The notes: generated from the letters alone by a model not told the origin. A stretch of DNA of 36,422 nucleotides from a virus (IMGVR_UViG_3300030108_003529:2085-38506), one strand, 5' to 3'. Positions 20,322 through 30,478 are shown, counted from the first letter of the stretch. A program made the numbers and translations.

Positions 20322-23219
20322 ATGGCTTTCGTCCTTCCCGCTGGAGACTACGAGAGAGCCCTTCGCATGGCGGGGGCTTCTAACTTTATGGAAGCGCTGG
20401 AAGCCGGCATCGACAGGGGGATGCAGCGTCAGGCCATGCGGGAGAAGGCTGCTCGCGATAGAGAGCTTTACTACCGGGCGCTTGAAGACCAGGACGCTCC
20501 TCTCCTGTCTCCGGTAGACCTAGCTCCTGAAGATGTCACGATGGCAGACCTCCTTGCTGGTGTTGATACGGCGGCTGCTGCTGAGTTGGCCCAGGAGGCT
20601 CGGGTTGCTGGAGCGATGGAGCAGGCTCTTAGTGGGGCGGGGGCGATGGGCACTAGTGGGGCGATGGGTGCTGCGCCTAGCACTGGCGCTGGCACGGCTC
20701 GTGCCGCTACTCCAAAGGCAGCTACTGCCCCGCCGCCTGCTGCTTCTGAGCCATCGCGGGGTCGCACGACAGTTGTCTTCCCTGAGAGTGAAGTGGGGGT
20801 TATTTCTGCAATTCGTCCTACCCAAGCACCCGCAGCGCCCGCTGTGGCTGCTGAAGTTCCGGCTGCTGGAGCGACCACTAGCGCGACTGCTGACTCTCGG
20901 CAGAAGGCTCTTGATGAGTACCGAATGGCAGAGGCTGCTCACAATGAGGCCCTTAGAAGGGGTGATAAGGATGTGCAAGCTACGAAGGCTCGCCTAGACG
21001 AGGCATCCAGAGCTTACAAGATGCTCGACCCATCTGTTCAGGAACAGGCGTCTACCCTTGAGCGCGCTCTTGCCGCTGACGCAAGCTACCAGTCTCAAAC
21101 CAGAGGAGACCTAGCCCCATCTCTAGACAACCGAAAGTTAGAGCTTGGCGCAAATGTTAGGCGAGCAAGGACTGCTTTAGAGCAGGCGCTTGATGCGGTT
21201 TCTATCCCTCCGAGTGAAGAGGCTGACAGGGAAAGCGCTCTTGAGCGGATAATCCGTGGGGCGGTTAGCGCTGCGAACGCCATGTATCCTTCGGTCCCGC
21301 CTTCGTCAGCCGTGCAGGCTGCGGCTATTGGCCCTGTGGCTTTGATGGCGGCGCAAGAGGCCAGTAGAGGCGCTCTCCCTGGCGCTGGTGAGATGGCTGG
21401 AGTCAGCACCGCAGACCAGCGAATGTCTGACGCTGTGCGCTCGCCCCAGCCTTCGCCAGTGGAGCGTACGCGGGCGAGGCTTCGGGACTCGACTGAGTTC
21501 GGCGTCCCCCTTTCCGCCCTTGATGAGGCTCTCGCGCCACGGGTTGCTAGCTCCCTTGGTGAAACCATTGATGAGACTAGGCGGCAGGAACAGCGTCGTC
21601 TCCAAGGCATCGAAGAGAATGCTCTTGGCGCTGGCTCGATGGCTCCTGGCGACCTTGGGTTTGGGGCTACTCCTGGCACTCCGCTTGATCAGGCTGTTGC
21701 TGATCAGCAAGAAGTGACTGAACAGGCTGCTGTTGCTGAGCCTGAGGTCCCTGCTCAGACTGCTGAGACAAAGATTGAGGGCACGGACTCTAAGGGCAAC
21801 AAGTACACGGTTGTCGCTGGAGACACGGTAAGCGGGCTTGCCAACCAGTACGGCACTTCTGTGCAGGCCATCTTTAACGCTAACAAGGGCCTCTTTACTG
21901 AGAAGGACGGTACTCCGCGAGCCTTTGTCGGGCGTGGCGGTAAGCGACTTCTTGAGGGCGTGGACTACATTGAGATTGGCGACGAGCTTGTTATCCCGAG
22001 TGGCAAGGGCCTTAAGGATGGCGGGGAGCCAGGTCCTATTGACCCTCGACCATTGACCACTGGCACTGGACCTAGCGGTGAAGTGACTAGCTCAGAGGGC
22101 GTCCTTGCAAGGCTCCAGCGAGCGACTAAGAACAACGCTGAGCTTAAGTCGAGACTTGAGGCAGAGCAGAGGAAGAACCCGACCTCCCTCCTCAACCCGT
22201 TCACCCGCTTTGGGCGAGACATTACTTACACTCCTGCTCTTGAGGCTGTGTCTCGTGCCATGCTTCGCGCTAAGCGCGGAGACTTTGGCCTTATCAATAA
22301 CTTGGCTGGGCGACCTGTCCGCAACGATGAGGTCATGGGCCTTTACAACGAATACCAGGATTTCGTTCGTGGAGCTAAGGGCAACGCTAAGCAGATCGTC
22401 ATCAACCGCGCTATCCGAGAGAAGCAGAAGGCGCTCGCTGAGAAGACTGCCTCTGAGAACGCGATTGCAGCTTTGTTCACTGAGCAGCTTGTTCGCAACG
22501 GGATGAGTGCGAGAGAGGCGCAGACTATTGCGGGGCACGCATCCACCATCCAGGACAAGAACATCCGGTCTCAGTTCCTCCGTGGTTACCAGCAGCTTGG
22601 TGCTGACAAGCGGAAGGTCGCCCTCGCTAGGATTAAGTCCAACTTGGCTGCGACTGCGAAGGGTGTTGACCCGCTGAAGTCTGCGACTGGGGACCTAAAA
22701 ATTGCTCAGGTAATCAGTGCTAGGGAAGATCAAGAGAAAGCAGTCAGGTCCATCTTGGGCCTAATTGGCAATCGGGCTAAAGACCTTAAGGATGGTGGGC
22801 CTGCGATTTCTAGGTACCTAATCATGTCTAGGGACCCGGACTACCCGGTTCCTGTTCTGGACAGGGGGAAATTAGACGACTTGGTCGAGTCGGGCCAGAT
22901 GGACAAGGCTAAGGCAGACGAGTTTAAGGGAGAGTACGACGCCTGGTTTAGTAGCATTGAGCCTCTTACGACTGACCTGGAAACAGCTAGGCAGCAGGTA
23001 ACGATTTTCAAGAAGATGGAGAACGCGATGGTTCCATTCTTGAAACAGGAGAGGCAGGCGCTAGAGGCTGGCGGTGAGGTGGAAGACCTTGGGGAGGCCC
23101 CGGAGGGTTACATGAGGGCTCGACGCCCAGGCACCAACGAGGTGTACGACATCCCGATTGTTGACGGAAAGCAGGGTCCGGTTGAATCTTGGATTCCTGT
23201 TGAAGTAGGCCAGGGGTAA
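20322..23219 (+). CDS. internal/ejection protein with LysM domain, 965 aa
   Basis: Three parts can be seen. The N-terminal third is helical, then low complexity, rich in Ala/Pro/Gly (about 85-190), with further helices. At about residues 494-559 lies a LysM-type peptidoglycan-binding module: KYTVVAGDTVSGLANQYGTS, then AIFNANKG and finally IGDELVIPSGKG; the loop before the last strand is about 20 residues longer than in ordinary LysM repeats. The C-terminal 400 residues are helical with many charged residues. It occupies the gp15 position between the glycine-zipper protein and the giant protein. The LysM suggests that it grips the cell wall during DNA ejection. GGA lies eight bases before ATG 20322. 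Internal location is inferred. Confidence 0.78.
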   Translation: MAFVLPAGDYERALRMAGASNFMEALEAGIDRGMQRQAMREKAARDRELYYRALEDQDAPLLSPVDLAPEDVTMADLLAGVDTAAAAELAQEARVAGAMEQALSGAGAMGTSGAMGAAPSTGAGTARAATPKAATAPPPAASEPSRGRTTVVFPESEVGVISAIRPTQAPAAPAVAAEVPAAGATTSATADSRQKALDEYRMAEAAHNEALRRGDKDVQATKARLDEASRAYKMLDPSVQEQASTLERALAADASYQSQTRGDLAPSLDNRKLELGANVRRARTALEQALDAVSIPPSEEADRESALERIIRGAVSAANAMYPSVPPSSAVQAAAIGPVALMAAQEASRGALPGAGEMAGVSTADQRMSDAVRSPQPSPVERTRARLRDSTEFGVPLSALDEALAPRVASSLGETIDETRRQEQRRLQGIEENALGAGSMAPGDLGFGATPGTPLDQAVADQQEVTEQAAVAEPEVPAQTAETKIEGTDSKGNKYTVVAGDTVSGLANQYGTSVQAIFNANKGLFTEKDGTPRAFVGRGGKRLLEGVDYIEIGDELVIPSGKGLKDGGEPGPIDPRPLTTGTGPSGEVTSSEGVLARLQRATKNNAELKSRLEAEQRKNPTSLLNPFTRFGRDITYTPALEAVSRAMLRAKRGDFGLINNLAGRPVRNDEVMGLYNEYQDFVRGAKGNAKQIVINRAIREKQKALAEKTASENAIAALFTEQLVRNGMSAREAQTIAGHASTIQDKNIRSQFLRGYQQLGADKRKVALARIKSNLAATAKGVDPLKSATGDLKIAQVISAREDQEKAVRSILGLIGNRAKDLKDGGPAISRYLIMSRDPDYPVPVLDRGKLDDLVESGQMDKAKADEFKGEYDAWFSSIEPLTTDLETARQQVTIFKKMENAMVPFLKQERQALEAGGEVEDLGEAPEGYMRARRPGTNEVYDIPIVDGKQGPVESWIPVEVGQG

Positions 23220-23224
23220 GGGAC

Positions 23225-26200
23225 ATGGCGGTCGAGGTTGATTGGAGCGTTCTTGACAGCCCCCCTGCCGAAGCTGAGGTCCCTGAGAGCGAGGCTGTTG
23301 AGGTTTCTGGGGCTGCTCCTGTAATCGACTGGGGTGTCCTTGACGAAGAGAAGCCTCAGGAGGCCCCGGCCTTAGAGCCTGCTCCAGCAATGCCAGAGGC
23401 AAAGGCTGAAGCCGACAAGGGGGTTGAGGTTGATTGGAGTGTTCTCGACGGTGAGGAAGCTCTAGCTCAGCCTGTTCGCAGAATTCCAGGCACTCCGATC
23501 CGAGTCCCAATGCCCCAGCCTTCTGCGGGTATGACGACATCAGAGAGGCTTTCGTTTGAGGCTTCTGGAGCCACAGCGCCTGAGGTCCCAGGGCTTGAGT
23601 TCGCTGGAGCTAGGCTCTCTCAGCTACCGGAAGAGCTTACGATTAAGCCTCCTGAAGACATCAAGAAGCGGTCAAAGAGGCTTACTGGTGAGGAGCTTGA
23701 GGTTAAGTGGGCTGAAACTGCTTACGTCTACAACAGACTAGATAACCCTTCAGAGAGGGTTAAGGTCCTTGCTGACTTCTTCTACGCCTGGGACCCAGAG
23801 GTCGCGGAACGGTTTGGCCTTAAGGAAGATGGCACTGTTGAGGCTGAGGGAATCTGGTGGGCCTTTGACCAGTTCGACAAGTGGTTCCCAACAGAGCGAC
23901 CCCTTCGCGCTGCTATCAACTCTCTTTACGATCTTCGCAAGTGGTACTCAGCAGCAGACCTTTCTGACGACATTGAGAGACCAAAGTTTGATGACGTTGC
24001 ACGGATGCTTTACCGCAACTGGGAGCAAGACAAGGGAAGCTTTGAAGACGGAGAGAAGGCGTTTAAGAGCCTTGGCATGTACCTCAGTGGGCTCGCCCTT
24101 GGGGGGACTGATGAGGAGAAAGCTAAGGCCCTATTTGAGCTAGACGCAAATTGGGACCAGTCAGCCGACAGTACGGCTAAGGCAATTACTTCGTTTGGCT
24201 GGAGCGCGGCTAAGCCAGCAATCAAAGCGCTTACGGGGGCAAATGAAGAGCAGTTCCAGAGAGCAAAGGATGAGGCCGTAGCCCAGGGTGAGGGTGGTCA
24301 CATGGTGATTGGTCTTGGTGGCCTAATGCTTGGGGACACCATCCGGGGCATCACCAACCTAGCCTCTGGGAAAGCTGCAACCTCCTTAGCCCCAGAGGCT
24401 GAAGAGGCGATCAAGGACTTGATGACGGGTGGTGTTGACCTGACAGAGCAGGGCAAGCTTGCTATCGCCTCCCACGCTGACGACCTCCAGACTCAGGCTC
24501 GCCGCGTTCTTATGAGCGACATCGTTGAGGCCAACCCAGCGATGGACCTGTCTAGGCTCTCTAAAATATCTAAGCAGATTGACGAGACTGAGGACCTGAT
24601 AGAGACGTATGAGACAAGCGCTGTCGTTAGGCCAGACTTTGCAGAGGCTGAGCTTCCGGCCTTGCGGGAGCTAAAGGACACTCTGGACGAGCAGTTCTAC
24701 AGCGTTTACGACGAGCTAAAGCCTAAGGATGTTAAGCGAAAGGGTGGCGTAGTTAGTGGGGTCTCGTCGCTTCTTCCGGCAAAGTCTGCTGAGAAAGCCA
24801 TTAAGTCTAGGCTTCGCATTCTTGCTGCGATGGACATGAACGACGCTGTTGACGTTGCTTTCAAGTACAACGCTCCGCTGGCTGGCATCGACTCTCTTAA
24901 GGTGTTCACGAGGCTTCGGCACATAGCTAAGTCAAACGACATCCCGATGAACCAAATGGACAAGGCGTGGGCAGACGCGGCCTTGCGGGCTGATGCGCGA
25001 GGCGAAGTCTTAGTTAAGGGCGTCCCAGAGATGTCCGCAGGCGAGCTTCTTAGGGTCAACGGAGTCTCTAAAACTCCTGAGGTTGCAGACATCTACAGGC
25101 GCGCTCTCAAGGGAGAGTTCGGTGATGCAGCTAGGGTTTCTGCTCAGCGTCCTGAGTACAACGCACTTGAGACCCTGCTCTCTCGTGGGGTTAAGGGAGT
25201 TCCTAGCTTCAGCGACCTGAAGAAGACTGCAAAGGAAGGGCTTGAGAACCAGACAAAGGTGTTCCGAGACCTTAAGGACGCAGCGAGGATGCGTGCTGCT
25301 GCTGATGGCACCACCGTTGTAGGCCGTGCAGCGCGGCGTGCTGGCGAGACGATTGCCTCTGCGATTCCAGGGGCGAGCAAGGCCGCGAAGACCGCTGATG
25401 GCCGAATCATGCGGGCTCAGAGCCTAGTAGACAACATCTCCCCAGTGGGCTTCTTGGTTGCCCACAAGATTGCTGGCATCGGCGGTGTAGGGGCAGCCTT
25501 TGACAAGCTTCGTAGGGCTGTCAACGGGATGATGCACTTGCGTGGTCCTGCCAGGGTTCAGGCTTACACCACTCAAGTCGATGGCTTTACTCGGCAGATT
25601 GACCGACGACACCTTGTCCATCCTGGCCTTCACTACAAAGCTCAGAAGGCGGAGCGACAAAGGCTACGCAATGCGAGCGCTCTCCGCTCCAGGTTGCCAG
25701 AGGTAGAGCGCAAGCTTGCCACCATCACAACCAACAAAGCCATCCTAAGGATTGCCCGTGACTACATTGAGCGTGGCTGGATAGACGAGACTGAGTTGGC
25801 CCAGCTTGAGCAGGAGCTTTACACGGCGGCTGCTTTCAGAGAGTTGACTGGAGTCATTGAATCAGTTGAGGCTCTGTTTAGTCTTCAGAAGGTTGGGACT
25901 CCAGGAGCTAAGCCCCTTGGTGATCTTAGTGTCATCTCGCCAGAGGACACCAGGAGAGCGGTTGAGTCTCTGCGCCACCTCAAGACTGTCAACATTGGCG
26001 ACAACCCAGCGTTCGACCCAGAGGCTCTAGACGCCCTGGCTTCAGACATTGTCGCTTACGGGGACGCTGTCGAGGCTGACCTTCTTGTTCCGCTTGCTGA
26101 GCGCAGAAGGATGAAGGTCGGTGGAGAGGCTGAGGCAGAGAGGCTTGACAGGCTTAGGAATGTAAAGAAGCAGCTTGGGACTTTCGCCAGTGTTTACGAG

Positions 26201-29200
26201 GGAGTCCTTAAGGGCAACCTGGGGACAAGGACAGAGCTTTCCATCGCTAAGATGGCTGACTCGTATACGCCAGAAATCACAAGGCTTCAGGGTGACCTGA
26301 TTGAGATTGAGAAGCGCCTCAACCAGACAAAGGACGATGTTGCTGAAGGCTTTGACGTAGACGCTGCGGTGGCAGAGGCGCTTGCTGGCGCTCGTGAGGC
26401 TTTGCCTGGAGCTAAGTTTGCCGAAGACGTACTCCCTGTTGCTGATGAGATTGTGGAGTCTGCTGAGTCCACTGTCCCAAACTGGAAGAAGCCCTTTGAA
26501 GAATCTGGCTTAACCAGGGACGTTTACGAGGCAGAGGTCATTGGCGCTATCAAAGCTGGCGAGGATGTCCCTGACTCTGTTGTCAATGCGCTGCCCTCCG
26601 CTAAGGTCGCCCAGCTTGAAGGCGAGCTTGAGCTTCTTGCCCGCTCTTTGGCTGAAGGCACAAAGGCTGCGGAAGGGGCCATTAAGAGCGCTGAGAAGGG
26701 AGCATACGGAGCAGTCGCTAGAAAGGCGGGGGTGGCCCAGAAGCAAGCTAAGGTTGCTGCCCGCACTGGTGTCCGCGCTAAGGGTGGGGCTAGCTCTATC
26801 CGTGCTTTGACTCGCCAAATCAAGGAAGCCAAGAGAAGGGCTAACTTTGCCATCCCTGTTGGCAGTAAGAACCGGCAACTCCTTGAAGCTACGAGACAGC
26901 TTTACCGAAGCAGGATGGCTGAAATCTCTGGGATCATCCGAGACGAAGCCACTCTTATGCGGCAGGAGACTGCTAACGCCATTGAAGGGTTGCTTGAGAA
27001 CGTCATCCCCAGTGGCATCGTTAGCCCCGACGAGAGGAGACTGGTTGAGCAGGCTGTTGACGCCATCATGCAAACCATTTCTCCTAAGAGCCCGGAGATC
27101 CCTTCGGTCGGCAAAGAGAGAATCAACAAGACCTTTAGGAAGCTTCTTGACCCAGACACCCTAGAGAGAATCGCTAGGCGTCAGATAGAAGTAGACCGGA
27201 TTAAAGACCCAAAGAAGCGCGCAACAGAGCAGGCGAAGCTTGACGATAAGAAGCTGAAGCTCTCAGAGAGCATCGAAGAACTCGTTGCTAGTGGCGTTAA
27301 GATGACCCCTCTTGACGCTGCCATCCACAGCATTTCACCTGTTGCCCGTAAGGCTACGGCTGGGATGCCTGGGAAGCGCCTTACACTTAAGGACATCAAG
27401 GAGCGTGCGGCGAAGGGGAGCCCTGAGCTAAAGGCTTTCATCCGTTCTCTGGACGACCTAGACAACGACCTTCGGCATCCAAAGGACATTCGCAGGAGTC
27501 TTGAGGCGACCGTAAGCTCTAGCTTCAACAACCTTGAGAAGGCTGCCTTTGACTTCCAGGACAAGCTGAGGGCCTTTGAGGCTTCCGAGTGGGCGAGGGG
27601 GCTCAAGGGGATGACGGTCTCTCAGCGCCATCGGGTCGCTAGGATTGTTCAGAACCCTAAGCACCACGACTTGATTGGCGGCAAGAAGATCCTTGTCTCT
27701 GAACTCCAGACTAAGCTGGCAAAGGTGTCCCAGGCCGCTAGGAAGCTAGAGCAAGAGGGCAAAGACAACAGCAGGCAGGTGCAGACTAAGGCTGACATCG
27801 AGGAGAAGCTTGCTCTTCTCGGTGACGCTGAGGAGTCCCAGCGGATTATCGACGCTGCCAGAGTCATGAAGAAGTTTTTTGACGACTGGAAGAAGGACCT
27901 TGAAGACGTTGGAGTTCTTAGCGACCTGGACGTTGATGAGTTCTTCTCTCGCGTCAACGTCGCTGGCTACATCCCTCATGTCCTTTCTTACGCAGGCGGT
28001 AAGAAGATTGCCGCTCTCAGGGCTAAGAACGCACTCCCCGGTAACTCAAGTCCTAACTTTGCGAGGCTTCGTAAGATCACCGGGACGATTGATGAGATTA
28101 ACGACCGATTCCGTAGAGAGCTTGCGGAGAGCATCGTTGGGCATCAGGCGCTTCGTGGCGTGTACGGAGAGGCTGCTGCCAGAGCGGCTGAGGGTGGTTC
28201 GTTCAAAGAGTTTGCAGAAGAGGCGGCAGCGCAGGGCACGCTCAGGAGCTACGACGAGCTTGTCGATTCTGTAAACGTAGAGTTTGGCCTGGACTCTGTT
28301 TACGAGTTTTTTGAGACAGACCCTCTCGTCCTTATGGAGAGGTACAACTCTCAGGCAAGTCGCTCTGTCGCAGACGCAGTCTTTATCGAGGACATCCTAG
28401 ACATCTTCCCGATGGGTCGTCAGTTCTCCCGTATCTACGGCAACAGGGCAGATGCAGACTACGCAGCTTCCCAGGCTGGCTACGTCAGGCTCGACAAGGT
28501 CAGCCACCTTGAGAGCATTCTTAGGACGCCGCTTCCTAAGAAGCTTAGAGAGTTTGAGCCGTACATCAGGCGTCGCCTCGACGAGGGTGTTTCGATGCCT
28601 GAGATCGTTACAGAGCTTAAGGCGTTCGATGTTGATGTAGACCCAGACATCGTAGCTTCAATGAGGGCACCGGATGTTTATGTCCCTGTGTCTGTTGGTG
28701 AGTACCTAAACTGGAAGAACACTTCAGACGCTGGCTATGCAGACTCCGCGTTTGGAAAGCTTGCCGACAGGATGCACTCGTGGATGAAGGCGCAGGCAAC
28801 GATTGCTGCTTTCGCTCACATCATGAGAAACGTCATTGGCAACGTCGTCTCCACGGCCCAGGAGATTGGTTGGTCTGCAATCAACTGGCGGTATCAGCTT
28901 GCGGCTATACGGATTTGGGGAGACATCGGCTCTGCTGACGACATCATCCAGATTGGTAAGCACTCCCTAACGCGGGACGAGTGGCAGGGCATCTTCCGCG
29001 AGGCTGGCTTCTTCGAGACTCCGCTCTCTTCTGACTTCGCTTATGAGATGGGGAGAGGTGGTCTTAAGCAGATTCCCACCCTCAAAGACCTGGGAGTCCA
29101 GCTTGCGAGCACTGTCGCTGGGGCTGCTGCGGGCGCTGGTGTTGGAGCCCTGTTTGGCGTAGCTCCTGCGGCTGCGTTTGGCGGTGCGGCCCTGTCTCTC

Positions 29201-30400
29201 GCCGCCAGGAGAGCCCTGTGGTCTCCTAAGATTGTTAATGGCAACAGAAGCCTTACGAAGTTTGCCAAAGACACTATCGAAGAAATCAAAGCAGCCCCTG
29301 AAGAGGCTTTGTCTGGCGCTATCCCTGGCCTGCTGATTGGCTCTGCAACCGGCGGTGTGGGTGCAATCCTTGGGGCGGCTATCGGCGCGTCAACAATGTC
29401 TGACTACCTCAAGATGATGGGTGGGCTGAACGCTTCTATTGAAGCTCAGGCGCGCTTGTCTATGGGGATTGGCGCTATCGCTAAGGGCAAGAACTTTGAC
29501 GAGGCCCTGGGCTCTGTTAATGCCGCACTTCGTGACTACTCAGACTTGACTCCGTTCGAGAAGAACGTCCTTCGCCGCGTCTTCTTCTTCTATACCTGGG
29601 AAGCTGGCAACCTTAAGTTCCAGCTTGATTGGCTACGTCGCAGGCCGAGAGCCGCTGCAATGGTCAGCAGGTTTATGAACGGGCTCTACAAGGAGCAGTT
29701 CACTGAAGAAGAAATCTCCATGATCCCTGAGAACTGGAGGTACAGAGTCATTCTGCGGACTGGCGCGAGCAAGATGATTGGCATCTCAGGGCTCCCGTTT
29801 GAGTCTGCCCTAGACATCCTTACTCGCGGGGAGCGCCCAGTCTTTGACGCGATGGTACAGAGGCTGCACCCTGTCCCCCTTACTGCGATGGAGTTCTTCA
29901 TTGGAGGCGGCAAGAGCGTCTACTACGGGCGAGAGTGGCGCGACCTCACCAACGTAAGGCAGCTAAAGAACGCTCCTCCTGGTCTTAAGTGGGCGGTTGG
30001 TTTCCCGAAAGAGGGCGAAGAGACTTGGACTGAGGTCTACAAGGATGGAGTTGTTGTCGGACAGCGACCCGTCTATGTGGCTAAGAACCCCACCATCTTC
30101 TACTTGCTGCAAAGACTTCCTGGTTGGCGAGTGATGAACCAGTACATGGCGGTCGCTGCTGACACGTTTGACTCTTACGCGCTCGACGCAGGAGACGAGT
30201 CGGCAAAAGCAACGAACCTAGACAGGGCCTTGATGTTCGGTCTTGGGTACAGGTTTACGTCTGTAGATATGGAGACTATGGGGCAGATCGCTTCTGCGAA
30301 GCTTGAGCGAAAGCTTCTTGAAGAGCTTGACCGAGTCAACTCAAGGTCCGTCGTTGAGATGCGTAAGCTTCGTAAGGATTACAGTGCGCCTAAGCAGTGA
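23225..30400 (+). CDS. giant internal/ejection protein, 2391 aa, T7 gp16-like position
   Basis: One uninterrupted frame of 7.2 kb. Residues 1-80 are acidic and Pro-rich with three copies of (V/I)DW(S/G)VLD. The bulk (about 150-1850) is helical with many Lys/Glu/Arg coiled-coil stretches, including a Lys/Arg/Ala-rich basic part (about 1150-1250). From about 1855 a segment AFAHIMRNVIGNVVSTAQEIG precedes two glycine-zipper hydrophobic stretches: TVAGAAAGAGVGALFGVAPA (about 1963-1985) and IPGLLIGSATGGVGAILGAA (about 2033-2055). The C terminus is globular and ends LRKDYSAPKQ. T7 gp16 is 1318 residues; this is nearly twice as long. I see no clear lytic transglycosylase or protease motif. The role as the major trans-envelope DNA conduit is inferred from size, order and zippers. 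Confidence 0.85.
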   Translation: MAVEVDWSVLDSPPAEAEVPESEAVEVSGAAPVIDWGVLDEEKPQEAPALEPAPAMPEAKAEADKGVEVDWSVLDGEEALAQPVRRIPGTPIRVPMPQPSAGMTTSERLSFEASGATAPEVPGLEFAGARLSQLPEELTIKPPEDIKKRSKRLTGEELEVKWAETAYVYNRLDNPSERVKVLADFFYAWDPEVAERFGLKEDGTVEAEGIWWAFDQFDKWFPTERPLRAAINSLYDLRKWYSAADLSDDIERPKFDDVARMLYRNWEQDKGSFEDGEKAFKSLGMYLSGLALGGTDEEKAKALFELDANWDQSADSTAKAITSFGWSAAKPAIKALTGANEEQFQRAKDEAVAQGEGGHMVIGLGGLMLGDTIRGITNLASGKAATSLAPEAEEAIKDLMTGGVDLTEQGKLAIASHADDLQTQARRVLMSDIVEANPAMDLSRLSKISKQIDETEDLIETYETSAVVRPDFAEAELPALRELKDTLDEQFYSVYDELKPKDVKRKGGVVSGVSSLLPAKSAEKAIKSRLRILAAMDMNDAVDVAFKYNAPLAGIDSLKVFTRLRHIAKSNDIPMNQMDKAWADAALRADARGEVLVKGVPEMSAGELLRVNGVSKTPEVADIYRRALKGEFGDAARVSAQRPEYNALETLLSRGVKGVPSFSDLKKTAKEGLENQTKVFRDLKDAARMRAAADGTTVVGRAARRAGETIASAIPGASKAAKTADGRIMRAQSLVDNISPVGFLVAHKIAGIGGVGAAFDKLRRAVNGMMHLRGPARVQAYTTQVDGFTRQIDRRHLVHPGLHYKAQKAERQRLRNASALRSRLPEVERKLATITTNKAILRIARDYIERGWIDETELAQLEQELYTAAAFRELTGVIESVEALFSLQKVGTPGAKPLGDLSVISPEDTRRAVESLRHLKTVNIGDNPAFDPEALDALASDIVAYGDAVEADLLVPLAERRRMKVGGEAEAERLDRLRNVKKQLGTFASVYEGVLKGNLGTRTELSIAKMADSYTPEITRLQGDLIEIEKRLNQTKDDVAEGFDVDAAVAEALAGAREALPGAKFAEDVLPVADEIVESAESTVPNWKKPFEESGLTRDVYEAEVIGAIKAGEDVPDSVVNALPSAKVAQLEGELELLARSLAEGTKAAEGAIKSAEKGAYGAVARKAGVAQKQAKVAARTGVRAKGGASSIRALTRQIKEAKRRANFAIPVGSKNRQLLEATRQLYRSRMAEISGIIRDEATLMRQETANAIEGLLENVIPSGIVSPDERRLVEQAVDAIMQTISPKSPEIPSVGKERINKTFRKLLDPDTLERIARRQIEVDRIKDPKKRATEQAKLDDKKLKLSESIEELVASGVKMTPLDAAIHSISPVARKATAGMPGKRLTLKDIKERAAKGSPELKAFIRSLDDLDNDLRHPKDIRRSLEATVSSSFNNLEKAAFDFQDKLRAFEASEWARGLKGMTVSQRHRVARIVQNPKHHDLIGGKKILVSELQTKLAKVSQAARKLEQEGKDNSRQVQTKADIEEKLALLGDAEESQRIIDAARVMKKFFDDWKKDLEDVGVLSDLDVDEFFSRVNVAGYIPHVLSYAGGKKIAALRAKNALPGNSSPNFARLRKITGTIDEINDRFRRELAESIVGHQALRGVYGEAAARAAEGGSFKEFAEEAAAQGTLRSYDELVDSVNVEFGLDSVYEFFETDPLVLMERYNSQASRSVADAVFIEDILDIFPMGRQFSRIYGNRADADYAASQAGYVRLDKVSHLESILRTPLPKKLREFEPYIRRRLDEGVSMPEIVTELKAFDVDVDPDIVASMRAPDVYVPVSVGEYLNWKNTSDAGYADSAFGKLADRMHSWMKAQATIAAFAHIMRNVIGNVVSTAQEIGWSAINWRYQLAAIRIWGDIGSADDIIQIGKHSLTRDEWQGIFREAGFFETPLSSDFAYEMGRGGLKQIPTLKDLGVQLASTVAGAAAGAGVGALFGVAPAAAFGGAALSLAARRALWSPKIVNGNRSLTKFAKDTIEEIKAAPEEALSGAIPGLLIGSATGGVGAILGAAIGASTMSDYLKMMGGLNASIEAQARLSMGIGAIAKGKNFDEALGSVNAALRDYSDLTPFEKNVLRRVFFFYTWEAGNLKFQLDWLRRRPRAAAMVSRFMNGLYKEQFTEEEISMIPENWRYRVILRTGASKMIGISGLPFESALDILTRGERPVFDAMVQRLHPVPLTAMEFFIGGGKSVYYGREWRDLTNVRQLKNAPPGLKWAVGFPKEGEETWTEVYKDGVVVGQRPVYVAKNPTIFYLLQRLPGWRVMNQYMAVAADTFDSYALDAGDESAKATNLDRALMFGLGYRFTSVDMETMGQIASAKLERKLLEELDRVNSRSVVEMRKLRKDYSAPKQ
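23231..23449 (+). repeat. three imperfect repeats encoding (V/I)DW(S/G)VLD
   Basis: Copies at 23231-23257 (residues 3-11, VEVDWSVLD), 23321-23344 (residues 33-40, VIDWGVLD) and 23423-23449 (residues 67-75, VEVDWSVLD) sit in an acidic Pro/Ala/Glu-rich, probably disordered N terminus. Copies 1 and 3 are identical in protein and differ at the DNA level only in third positions, so selection acts on the peptide. They look like short linear docking motifs spaced by about 30 residues. Confidence 0.8.
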
Positions 30401-30429
30401 TTGTTGTAAGTAACTCTCGCTGATATTGT
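30401..30429 (+). promoter_or_regulatory. candidate promoter for the fibre/lysis genes
   Basis: TTGTTG at 30401-30406 and TATTGT at 30424-30429 are separated by 17 bases, a plausible sigma70-type pair (four of six matches in each). They begin right after the stop of the giant gene and precede a run of genes that reads to the terminator at 35017. The match is modest and could be chance. Confidence 0.3.
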
Positions 30430-30452
30430 TCAGACATAACCCCATAGACCCA

Positions 30453-30478
30453 CCGGCTATCTGTCGCTTGATAGCTGG
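30453..30478 (+). promoter_or_regulatory. 9-bp hairpin upstream of the 30499 gene
   Basis: Bases 30453-30461 pair with 30470-30478 (nine pairs, one G-U) around an eight-base loop. ACAAGGGG follows, so it is not an intrinsic terminator. It sits in the second half of the longest leader in the window, about ten bases before the AGGAGG ribosome-binding site. It may be an RNA processing site or a modulator of translation. Confidence 0.45.

Noticed and set aside
26510-27073. 187-codon minus-strand frame
   Set aside because: Lies wholly inside the continuous giant gene and has no start signal.
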